From Eudorina sp. 2006-703-Eu-15 (Eukaryota > Chlorophyta > Chlorophyceae > Chlamydomonadales > Volvocaceae), in assembly GCA_003117195.1 (NCBI GenBank), contig BDSI01000102.1:404168-468167 (forward strand): a DNA stretch of 64,000 bases, given 5' to 3'. Under the pieces are notes generated by a model. It saw only the letters and a program-made list of their open reading frames with translations. It did no database searches and had not been told where the DNA came from. Of the stretch, positions 20,342 through 31,224 are shown in pieces; position 1 is the first letter of the stretch, and the number at the start of each line of letters is the position of its first letter. The position numbers were made by a program, and so were the translations under genes.

Positions 20342-23300
20342 GTTTTTGAGGTGCTGAAGGCCTGGAATGGAGGGGAGAGAGATGCGGTCCGCGGCGCTCC
20401 TGAGGTCTAGGGGGGAGACGGGACGCCATGCGGTGTTTGGTGGTGGTGATGGTGGTGATGATGATGGGGAGGCATCGGCCCCCAGCGATCGGTGCGTGCC
20501 GGCAGGGGTAGGAATAAGGGTAGGGACAGGGGTAGGGATAGGGATAGGGGTAGGGGCAAGGGTAGGGGCAGGGGTAGGGGCAAGGGTAGGGGCAGGGATA
20601 GGGACAGGGGTAGGGATAGGGGCAGGGGTAGGGGTAGGGGCAGGGGTAGGGGCAGGGGTAGGGACCAAGGCGCCTGAAAACTGCGTGTGGGTCGCGACGA
20701 CACACTTGGAGGCGTGCTGTTATATGGGTTCAGCGAGGGAGCCCCCATGGGTCTGTCTGTGCGTGTTGACTGTTGAGAGGAGGTCACTGCCCCCAACCTG
20801 GGCGGGTCAAGTGGCTCAGGTCTTGGTACCGTATCGTCCATATAGTGCCTGCAATCACAGCGTTTGTGTGTGCGCGTGTGTGTGATGTGCATGGACTTGA
20901 ATTTCGCTGCGTGGAACGGAGCATGGCTTAGCTTTTCAGAATGGCGTCGACCGAGTTCATAGCCAACGTGCACAGTAAGTGCCTGGCGCAAGCGCCCGTC
21001 TTCCTTCTTACTGGAGTACTGCTTTGGACTACATACCAGCATTCATTCAGTTCCGAAATCTGGGCTTCTCCTTGTTTATCGTTCTCTCTGTTTCTTTGAC
21101 CTGCTGTGACATCTGTGTGCCAGTGTTTTCCTCCTGAACGTCAACATTTGGCGTCTGCGCGTTCTGTCCATAATCGTTTTCATTGAAGGGAAGAGAGGGG
21201 GAGCGGAGACGGGGCCCGGTCTGGCAGAAGTGGACGCGTTTTCCTTGTCTGAACGGCGGCAAGGCCTGCCTTGCCCTGATCATTCGGTTCTGGGGGGGGC
21301 GGGGGGCGCGTCCTGTCGCTTGATCTGTTCGTATGTTCTGTCGATGCATCTGTTCGTATGCTGGCGCGGCTGTGAGGAGGGGCCGGGGTGAGGGGGGGGG
21401 CGGGTCAGGAGGTGAGCAGCCGAGCAGCCCTCGGCAGCCAGCTGGGGGGCCAGCAGCCTAGTCCGGCCCAGCCTAGCCCAGCCCGGTCCTTACATCCGCA
21501 CAACCGTGAAGGCCGCGGAATCTCAAACCCCACACTGACATCTGCGGCGGGGTCAGGGAGAGGTGAGGGGTCGGCGGCGGCCCGATGGGCCTGCTCCCCC
21601 CACCTCTGCGCTGCCTCCGCGGCACCTCGCGCGACCCCGGCGGAGTGGCTAGGTAAGGCCCAGCGGTGCAGGGTACGTACGGTACGGCGATAGTACGGCC
21701 GGCCCTCGGGAGGTCGGCGGAGGAGGTGCCGTGATGGAGTCTGACGCTGTCGTACGGAGACGGCGGACGGGCCAAGTCCCTGTCCGTACTCGCGCTTCGC
21801 TTTCCGACCATCGTGTTGTCATGTGATGCATGGATACTGTGGCTGGTTGCGGTTTATGCACACCTTTTGGCCCTCGGTTAGGACACCGTTTTACCCGCGG
21901 TGTGTGTGTGTGTGTGTGCGTCGTTTGACGATGGGCGGGCTGCGGGCGGGGTGCAGCTGCAGGTGGCAGGCGCCCGCCCGCCGGGCCGCACCTCCGCGGA
22001 TTGCTGGCCGCCAGCATCGACGCTCTAGACTGCGGGCAGAGTAACGGGCAGTGAAGGGACGGGGCATCGATTGGTGTCCCGACGATGTGTGGAGGCGCTC
22101 CTCCCCGCTTGAAACCCGAGCTGCAAACGTTCGGCTGACTGGGTTTGTGTGTATGAGAGTTTTGGGTTTTGATTGTCCTGTCTAACCCATCATGTATGCC
22201 TGCCAGAATGAAGTAGGTTGTCGTTGTCGCATGCATGCGCGGCGGGGTAATTTGTTTAGTTGGGCGGATAGATGGATGGATTGTCGGAGAGGGAGACGAG
22301 TGGAAACCCGTGCACCGGCCCTATCCTACACCCGGTCAGACCCGGGCATGATGCCGTTGGCCCCGCGGCATTCTCAACCGAGTTCATCAACCACCTGTTG
22401 TCACCTGCACATACACGTCTACCAGTCTACCAGTCATAAGGCGACCTGGGTCACTGGGTGGGGGGTGCAGTTCCCCGTATGCATTTTGATGACATTGTAC
22501 ATGGGCTCTTTCTTGACGGGGACCGTCCATTCCCTGCCTACTGTTGTGAACATTGCGAATGTTCCGGCTTCTCTGTGAGGTGTTGTTCTTCGCAGCCACC
22601 CAACTGTTTCCGTTCGCTGCTGCCTTTCGTAATCACGCACAGCGTCGCCGGCGGCCTTCTGTGAGGAGACCATTCATGCGTTACATGTCCTGTCCGAAAC
22701 GTACGGCAGCTAGCAGGAGGACACGCATGGCAGCTAGCAAACCAAGCACGCGGCACCCGGGCAGCAACGTCGCCAAACAGGAGAAGGTCGGGCAAAACGG
22801 GGATGCAAGGTCTTGAGGCCGTGGAGCACAATAAACCCCCCTGGCCCCATTCGCCGGCGTCTGCGTCCTCGTGGGTAACAGGGAAGTCAGGCGGCCCCCC
22901 CCTAGACACATTTATGATGGATGCATTCGAAAGCATCCAGAAACCCTTATACCGACTGGGTATCTGCCATGGCAGCACGCAACATCGCAGCGCCGCCTAG
23001 TTCAGGCACTTGGCAGAGCAGGACTGGTAGACCGCATACGGGACATGGACCACGGGGAGCACCCTGGTCCCTGGACATCCACCCACCTCGCATTGGGGAG
23101 CAAAATCTTCGAAAAAAAGGAACAAAGAAGGGGATGTGCACAACCTATTGCGCTATGCATCATGCAATGGCACCGGCCAGTGCGACATGCACGTCCGTGT
23201 CGTCCGTCGTACATACGCGCATCGCGGCGAGCAAAAAGGAGGGACGGCGGGAGCAGCGGGCCGCAGCCAGCAGGCGCGGTAAGTACCGCACGAACGCGAC

Positions 23301-24243
23301 CGCACGGCTTGCGCTGGCCTGCCCAGTCGCCGCAACACCACCACATCATGACAACGAACAGCGGAACACGAGTCTCGTCGCAGACCGACGGAGTCGCAAG
23401 AACCGACAAGAGGACAAACAGAATATCTGTCACCAAGGCGTTCAACAAGACGGTTGGACGACAAAACGGTTCGCCGTACACAAACTGCACACGTCAGCTG
23501 CCTTCCGGCTGCCAGCCAGTCCAGCCGGCCAAGGCCAGAGGCCCCAAACGCCGTACGCACAGAGTAGGGATTTGGTTCACATGCACAACAACCTCAATCG
23601 GAAAAGAATACATAGCAAGAGCGGATACGGAACGCTGCGCGCGGCGATGCGGGCCATACTAAATGGCTAATGTTAACCCCCGAAATGCATGACCCCCAAC
23701 GCGACTGCTGTACGCGCATGACCGGTGCCCTTGCGTCGCCTCGACACAGTCAGCCACACCCTTGTGACCGTTCGGATTCTCGCCGCGGCGCGGTCGATAA
23801 ATGACGATGCAGACGATGCATTTTGGGTTTCAATCAGCAGGTAACTTGCAGCAATATGCGATATGACGCAAGGACACATGAGTCGGTGATCCTCGTTCAA
23901 AACACTGCAACACCCCCCCCCCGAACACCACAATGACCCACTGCGCTCGCTCCAGTACCTCGGAACTACTCGGCCCCCCGCCCGCCCGCCCACGCAGGGC
24001 CTTATGATACCTGCACTAATCAGCAGAACCGCCCGCGCCTCACATTGTTATCCTCCCCCTAGACACCCCAACCCTGGTCCCTTCATGACAGACGCGGGAA
24101 GAGGCTCCAGGCGAGAGGCCGAACTGCCTTGGTCACCTCATATTGCTCCAATTGCATCTCCCACCCACCCGCTCTTTTCCCCGCACCACCTCTTCCTCCC
24201 TCCCTCCCTCCCTCCCTCCCTCCCTCCATGCGGCCTGGTCGCC
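20342..24243. other. Intergenic region after the coiled-coil gene; possible small plus-strand gene
   Basis: No gene is proved. A suggestive start exon lies at 20941-20974: an ATG after CTTTTCAGA, then 11 codons and a strong GTAAGT donor. A phase-compatible candidate continuation begins after TTCTTCGCAG at 22575 (TTQLFPFAAAFRNH...), which would give a transit-peptide-like N-terminus. I could not extend it. Overlapping open frames at 22871-23670 have no recognisable domain. A (CCCT)n tract lies at 24198-24230, just past the reductase stop. Confidence 0.3.
20503..20664 (+). repeat. G-rich hexanucleotide array (GGGGTA / GGGGCA / GGGATA)
   Basis: About 25 hexamers, each with a run of three or four G, lie 160 bp downstream of the coiled-coil gene stop and probably in its 3' UTR. 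Regular G-runs separated by two bases could fold as G-quadruplexes in the RNA or plus strand. Confidence 0.9.
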
Positions 24244-27200
24244 TCACGCCAGGTCCACTTGCTCGCAGCCGCCGGCGGTGCAGGCCAGCTCGCTCTCCAT
24301 CTTCTCGTCCGCACCTGCGCACCACGCCAGGGAGGGGAGGGTTGAGGGTCGAGGGTATGGAGAGGCAAGAGGCGCGCGTTGGGGAGAGGGACACGGCACA
24401 CCGGACGGGGGTCAAGCGGGATGGTACATCTTAAGGAAGAGGGGCACGTGCAAGACTGGAATGGGAGTTTGAGCACCTTCCCATGCCATGCACTCTAGCA
24501 GTCCCTAGGTGCGCAGGCTGTGAAGCGCACGGCCGCTTACGGCGACGCACGTAAGCGGCCGCGCGCTTCACAGCCTGTGCACCTAGGGACTGCTAGACAC
24601 GGCACCGCACGAAGTAACCGTCTCGTCTCTCATGTTCGTGCCCGGCAGATACGGGTACCCGGCCCTCACCCGGCCCCCGCTCCAGCTCCCGCAGCAGCCC
24701 CCAGTCCAGGGCCGCCGGCATGCGCGCCCGCAGCGCCTCGTACGTGTCCCGGTCAACCTTCTCGTACGGCATCTGCTTGTACGCGCCGCAGTCGTACGGC
24801 AAGAAGGACACGCCTGCGGACATAAGAGCAAAATCGCTGAGTACACTGGTGGGCAGACTGAGGACGTGTCAGAGTTTGTTCGCCGCCCCGGTCAGCGCGG
24901 CGGCAAGATCGGGTAAGGTCCACACACCCCGACCAAATGCCGGCCCGTACACCGGAATCGGAGCATATCCCTAAGGAACCCAAACACGAATAACGCCCCA
25001 TCTCGCGCCGCACCGCCTAGGATCATCCGCTTAACCGTTATCCCCCTAGGCCCCCTCTTAACACCATTAAACCCTAAACCCTTCCGACTACACCCGCCCC
25101 CCGTGCGTCCCGCACCATCCCCTCCCCCCGCCGCCGCCCCTCTGCGCCCCCTCCCGCTCACGCGCGCGCGCCTCTCACCGGACAGTTCGTCGAAGTGGCG
25201 GTAGACCCAGGCGCCCACCTCCATCCACTCCTCCTCGCGGACGGTCACGGTGACGGAGGGCTTGTGCTCGCACCAGTGGCGCTGGTAGGCCAGACACAGC
25301 TCCAGCTGGCTCAGGGCGGACACGTCGTCACGGGTCACCGCACCTGGGGGAGGGGAGGGGGGTCAGAGTGTGCGCGGAAAGGAGGATTGGGGGAGGGGGG
25401 GAGGGAGGCGAACGACATGGCAGGCGGTTCAGGTGGTTGGGGTGGTTGGGGAGTTGGAGGCTGGGGGCTGATTCGGAGGATTGCGGGGGAGTTGTTGGTT
25501 GGGGAAGTGCGGGGGTTGGGGGGCCTGGGAATTACGGTAGGCGGTGGTGACGGACTGAATGGAAACTCGGCGGCTCCCCGGCCGTTCGGGATACCCCCCC
25601 TGGGGGGCCACAACATAGCTCTCAACAGGTCCCGGTGATTGGCTGCAACGCTGCAAGATTGTTGTTGCTGCAACCATTGTAGACATGCAGTGAGTGCGCA
25701 CGTGGATCAAGGAGTATTGCCATGTGGGTCACGTGGCGGGGTTGCAGGTAGACCCATGGGACTCAGCGGCCGCCGGGGACCCAATGCCCCCATTCGTCTC
25801 GGGCCGTCCCCCAATGCCGCCCCCCCATTCATCAGCCCTCAGCTCTCGGCTCTCACCCTGGGGCGACTTCATGGGGAAGGAGAAGATGGCGATGTTGTCG
25901 GGGCGCATGACGCAGTCCTCGCACGGCACCCCGTTGGCGGCCATGAAGGACGTCAGCGGGTCGTCCTTGTTGCACCGCACCCGCCGAATGTAGTACTGTA
26001 CGGAGAATGTACGGCAGGGGAACCAGACGAGAATGGGCCAGGCCCGAAGACCGAGGGGTAAAGCGGGCGGGCAAGCTTCGTACAAAAACGCGTAGTACAG
26101 TACCTGCACCGAGGACTGAGCATGAAAGGAAGGGGCATCCACCCGACACCTTCCCCAACTTCCCATATCCACACACCGCTCTCCCCTCCTCCCTAACCCT
26201 CCTCCCGCCTCTCCCCGCCCCTCCCCAACCGACCACGCACCTCGGCGTGCCGCGGGTGGATCCCCGACGCTGCGTCCACCAGCTGGCTGACGGTGCCCGA
26301 GGGCTTGACGCACGTGACGGCGGCGGCGACGGGGATGCCCAGCTCCGGAGCCAGGGCGGCGTTGGCGGCCACCGCGTGGGACCGCAGGTCGGACAGCAGC
26401 GGTTGCAGCAGCTCCTGGCCCTGATGGGGGGGGCGGGGTGAGGGTATTTGGGCGCGCGTGTGCGAAGCGAGCTGGGATGCGGGCCTGGGGCATAGAAAAC
26501 GGCAGGTAACGGAAATGAGTCTGCTGGCTGCTGCTGCTGCTGCTGCTGCTGCCAGGGGAAATTGTAGGGCGTTCTTGTAGGGGGGCATAAGGGACCGTGG
26601 GTCATATGTCTGGCCCCGGGTAGGTAGGGGGCCGAGGTGCCATGTGGCGACAGCAGCAGTGGCGGCGGCAGCGGCGACAGCAGCGATTGCGGCAGTTGCG
26701 GCGGCAGTGGCAGCGGCGGCTTCGGCAGTGGCAGCAGCACTGCTCACCTGGCGGCCCGAGGTGAGGGTGTTGTCCATGATGCCCGTCAGCGACACGCCCA
26801 GCAGCCGCTCCTGCTCCGTGTTGATGCGCCAGATCTGTTGAGTGTGCGCGTGTGTGTGGGGAAGGGGAGGGGAGGGAAGGAGGATGTGAGCGTTGAGTGT
26901 TGCGGCGAGGTTGGCGGTTAGGGGCATGGCCGGGTACAATGGCACCAAAATACCTAGCTGGTTTTGTGGGATGACGAGCTGTACGCTACTCAAGGTAAAA
27001 GCTTGTAGGAAGTCAAGTCGAAGGGCGTGCAGACCGTCACGACGTCCAGACGGAACGTAACGACATTCATACGGTACGTCCACACGTCCAGATCATCAGA
27101 CGGCACACGTCATCTCACTGGCCCATGCGGCTGGCGGGCTACCGGGATCATCACGTGGTGGCTCTTGTCGTTCCCTCAACCCCGACCATTATGTCTTCCC

Positions 27201-30200
27201 GTGACTCTGGCTGTTCAACCTCAACCCCGACCTAGATCCAGATCCAGATCCCGACGCCCATGCAGCCCTCAAGAGCTCCGACCCGTGGGTCGCCACTCAC
27301 GTCACGCAGGTAGGGGAAGTTGGTCATGGTGGACTGGAAGGTGCCCAACACGGTTGCCAGCCGGACCTTGCGCGCCAGCGTCTCGGCCGTGTCGTACTGC
27401 CGTACGACCACCTCGGTGAGGTTGCAGAACTGGTAGGGGCGCAGGATGATCTCGCTGCAGGGGTTGGTGCCGAACTCGAAGCCGGGGTCGCGGCGGCCGG
27501 AGCGGAGGACCTGCTGCCGGCAGGCCGCGCGGCTGAACAGCCCGCGCTCGCCGCAGCCGCTCTCGTACAGCGCCTGCGTGTGTGTGTATGTGTGTGTGGG
27601 GGGGGGATTGCAAGGGATTACAAAGGGGATTACAAGAGGATCACAAGAAGAGTTCAAGTTGGGGGATTTCAAGGGGACTGCAAAGGGGTTCGGTGGCGGT
27701 CGATGGGTGTGTTGGGAGGCTGCAGTGCTGCGATGGAACTAAAAGCCCGGGTGCCGTCTCCGACGAATGCGGGGCCCCGGGGATCACGGACACACAGGAA
27801 TTCCCGCCCCCGCAGGAACTCCCAACAGGAACTCCCGCCCCCCCCCCGAATTTCATATAACCCCAAGGGCCCCCCCTCCGTCGTTTGGGGTTTAATTCTT
27901 TTTCCATTTGTTTCCAAATTAACACCCTTCCGCCACCGCACCTTCCACTCCGCCATGAAGACGCCCATGGGCGGCTGCTCGCTGCAGTACACCGCCGAGT
28001 TGTTGGCCATGGCCCGCTGCGGGTGGTCCTCCCACCAGCGGCCCGTCTTGGCGGCGCGCATGTCGGGGTCGTCCAGGTCGGACAGCGAGATGAGGGCCGA
28101 GCGCCGTACACCGCCCACCACCACGATCTCCGCCACCTTGCAGACCAGGTCGTGGCACTCCAGGGGAGTCAGCTTGCGGCCGCGGACCTGGACGAGAGGC
28201 GGCGGGCGGGAGGGAGAGACGTGAAAGAGATGGCGGGATAAAGAGAGAAGCACGCGAAAGAAAACAATTGAAGGTGGCGGGAAAGATAGGGCGGGTTAAC
28301 GAGATGGCCGGCAAGAGGGTCGCCTGGAGAGGGACGGGTAAGTTTCCCCCCTCCCCCTGCCGCATTGGGGGCGCCGTATACCTTCTTGAACAGGTCGACG
28401 GCGAAGAGGAACAGCGCCTCCAGCGGCTCGGGGCCCGACGCCCGCCCGCCAAAGGTGCGCAGTCGGGCGCCCTTGGGGCGGAGGCCCGAGGTGTCCCACC
28501 GGGGGATCTGGCGGAGTGGGGGAGGTGCGGAATTTAGGTGGTGGGAGGTGGTGGGAGGTGGGGGAGGTGCGGATCCAAAAAGGAAACAAAACATAGCGGG
28601 GACGGATGGGGACGAATGGAAATAGAGGCGATGGGGTCAGGGCGGGTCAGCATAGGCTTTGGGAAGTCGGAACAGAGAGTCGCATGCCGTGACGTCATCG
28701 ACGGCAAGCAGAACACCATCATCAAGCAGCGGTACGACCCGCCGCAAAAAGCTGTCGCCGACTCCAGCCCCGGACATCCCATCAACCTCCCCACTCCCCG
28801 CCCCCTCTCCCCAATTCCGTTGTCGCGGCCCGCACCTGGCCGATCCACAGCAGCGCCAGCACCTCCCGCAGCGCCCGCGCCCAGCCCTCGCGGCTGTCGT
28901 CCACCACCACCCGGGTGGGGCTGTGCTCCAGCCTGAGGGTCAGGGACGTGCAGACAGGCGGGGACCGGGTGGCGACCGCGGGTGGCGACTCAGGCGGCAA
29001 GAGAGGACACAATACAATAGGACAAACGAGGACACATTACCGAACATGGGAGGACGTAGATGCCAACCCACGCAACACAAGACCGCGGTAACATCATTTG
29101 AGCAGTAGGGTGCTCCAGTCTAAAGGTCGACGACGGAGGACGCGCGCCCGCAAGCAAACACCGCCACAAGCATTGTTTCTTGTGGCAAGCACCATATGTC
29201 GTCGGGCTATAGTTTCCTTCCGCGTTAACAGCCGCACACGCCCCCCAACTCCCACGCACGCACACACACACGAGACACATACGCAGGTAACTGGTATGGG
29301 TCGGACGGGGTTTGAATCGGGTTGGGTTTAAAAGGAAATTAAAACTAAAACCCATACGGTCGGGCGTCGGGCGGGGAACCCTTACGCGCACAATTAGCAC
29401 ACACGCGTTGCCGCACCTCTCCGCGACCGCCGGCAGCCTGTCCACCAGGTGCCTCTCCACCGAGAAGCCCACCCCGGTGCCGTTCATCAGCACAAACAGC
29501 GCCTCATCGAAGGCGAAGGGGTGGTCGATGGGCAGGTAGGAGCAGTTGTAGCCCGCCACGTGGCACTTGGACAGCGCGTCGCCGGCGGTCATCATGCTGC
29601 GCATGCTGGGCATGACCTGCGTGCGCGCGTGCGGGCGGCAACCCACCGACCGTGAAATGGGCAGCGCAGCACCCGGCACGTGGGTGTGTGGGTGTCAGGG
29701 CGGATTCAGGAAATTGTTGTCAGGGCTCATTCACGGGGGAGGGGTGCAAGACGCTGTTATTGGTTGGGGGGATGGGACGCAGCAGGGACGCAGCACGCAG
29801 GGGAGCAGGGCCGAGGCCGTGTCGTACCTCCAGGTTGACGATGGCTTCCGCCAGCTCCAGTCGGAGCTCCGTCGGCATGTCATACGCGCACGCCTGGCGA
29901 AGGTGCTTGGTCATGAAGTCCAGGTACCTGTCCGCCCAACAGAGGCACGCGACCGCCGCATTACGACCACAACATTACGGCATTACAACATTACGGCATC
30001 ACCGCGGCGAGTGTATGTGCGCGTGTGGCGCCATGCATGTCGCGCCAGGTCTTTATTTCAAACAGAGTCGCACCTGTCGACGGTCTCCGGCCAGGTCTTT
30101 ATTTCAAACAGGGTCGCACCTGTCGACGGTCTCCGGCCAGGTCTCCCGCCGGCGCTTGGACTCCACCCAGCGGGCGTAGCGGGAGGTGTGGATGAAGGCC

Positions 30201-31224
30201 TGGTAGTCGGAGGGTAGGCCGCGCTGCAGCGGCACCGGGCTGGGCGGCGCGGAGCTCGAGGCGGGCGAGGAGGCGGAGGCGGAGGCGGGCACGGCGGGCG
30301 ACCGCGAGGGCGAGCACGTCGGGAGCTGCTGCTGCTGCTGCTGCTGCTGCTGCCGGTTGGAGCTGTCGCGCCTGCGCAGCAGGGGAGGGACATAAAAGGC
30401 GGGGCAGCAGCAGCACGCAGCCGCCGAGAGGCGCGAAGACGTTGCGTTGGCCAAGGTGGGGGCGTTTAGGTAAGGACACATCACAGTGTGTTCAGAGAAG
30501 AGACCCGCCCATCGCGATGCGTGTTCACAAATGCAACCCGCCCGCCCGCCCGATCCCAGATGACCGAAATGTGTGTGGCACGACTCAGGCTTTCGAATCG
30601 CCGACCCAGATCGCGTCTCGACCCGAACTGTCTCATGTGATCATCATGTGTGTCGCGAACTAACGAACGTAAGCCCAGCAACGCAGCAACCCTCTGGGTG
30701 TGAGAATCCGACCTCTCGCATCAAGGTCCTTTACGAACGGCAGATAGCGATTCTCTTCCAGCAACGGGAGGTACCCTATTCGAACAGCAATGCAACTATG
30801 CAACGCGCTGTACATCATTGGGTCGTGCGCGACGGCGTCTCCGATGCCCCTCCGCGGCCACAAACTTTAAGAGAGACCCCTTTCCCAGCGTTGTGACTAT
30901 CCATGTACCCAGTGGCCGTTCCCAACTTCCGTACCGTACTCACAGCGCGCTCTGGTCCTTCCGCGGCATCGAGAAGAGCTTCCGCTTGGGCGCCACCGCT
31001 GTGTCCAGGGTGATCTTCCTGGGGGCCGTGGAGACGTCAGCGCCGGCAGTGGGCGGCGTGGGCGGCAGGTCCAGTCGGTCGAGCTCGGGGCGGCTGTCGG
31101 AGGAGTCGACCTTGGGCATGTCGTTCTCATCTTGGACGGCCCGGGGGCCGCGGGACGGTGACGTGGTGGCGCACTTGATGGGGGAGAGACAGGAGATAGG
31201 CGCCTTGGTGTCCGTAGACGTCAT
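24244..31224 (-). CDS. Adenosylcobalamin-dependent (class II) ribonucleoside-triphosphate reductase
   Basis: Exons in coding order: 31224-30944, 30371-30120, 29927-29828, 29616-29417, 28932-28836, 28507-28382, 28187-27942, 27573-27301, 26834-26748, 26420-26241, 25995-25857, 25343-25179, 24813-24670, 24314-24244. They give 786 residues with every phase matching. It reduces ribonucleotides to deoxyribonucleotides with a B12 cofactor as radical source and needs no small subunit or iron. Visible motifs: Cys236 in AGYNCSYLP; GTGVGFSVE; GGVRRSA; NPCSEI with Asn471, Cys473 and Glu475; Cys484 in FCNLTEV (11 residues after Cys473, the spacing of C408/C419 in the Lactobacillus leichmannii enzyme); and the C-terminal swinging pair Cys775/Cys780 in ACTAGGCE. 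There is no N-terminal ATP cone, as in the monomeric RTPR type. The first 150 residues are a low-complexity extension with polyGln. ATG 31224 sits in ACCACCATGA. The 14 exons argue against bacterial contamination. Confidence 0.9.
24495..24596. repeat. Long hairpin in the last intron of the class II reductase
   Basis: Arms 24495-24541 and 24550-24596 are inverted repeats of 47 bp with two mismatches around an 8-base loop (GCGACGCA). The ends read CTAGCAGTCCCTAGG and its complement. It lies within the intron between 24315 and 24669. It may be a foldback transposon or a small-RNA-type hairpin. Confidence 0.85.
30045..30136. repeat. 46-bp tandem duplication over a 5' splice site
   Basis: Two units starting CCAGGTCTTTATTTC at 30045 and 30091 with one mismatch. 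On the minus strand each carries the end of reductase exon 2 (coding TWPETVDR) and its GTGCG donor, so the intron contains a second, decoy copy of the exon end. Only the upstream donor (exon end at 30120) is in frame; reading on gives a stop. Confidence 0.85.

Noticed and set aside
20367..20885. Gly/Val and Arg/Gly-rich frames over the GGGGTA array
   Set aside because: Simple-sequence translation downstream of the stop of the coiled-coil gene.
22871..23670. Two overlapping plus-strand frames of about 250 codons
   Set aside because: They overlap out of frame, start without supporting context, show no domain, and the minus strand is open too.
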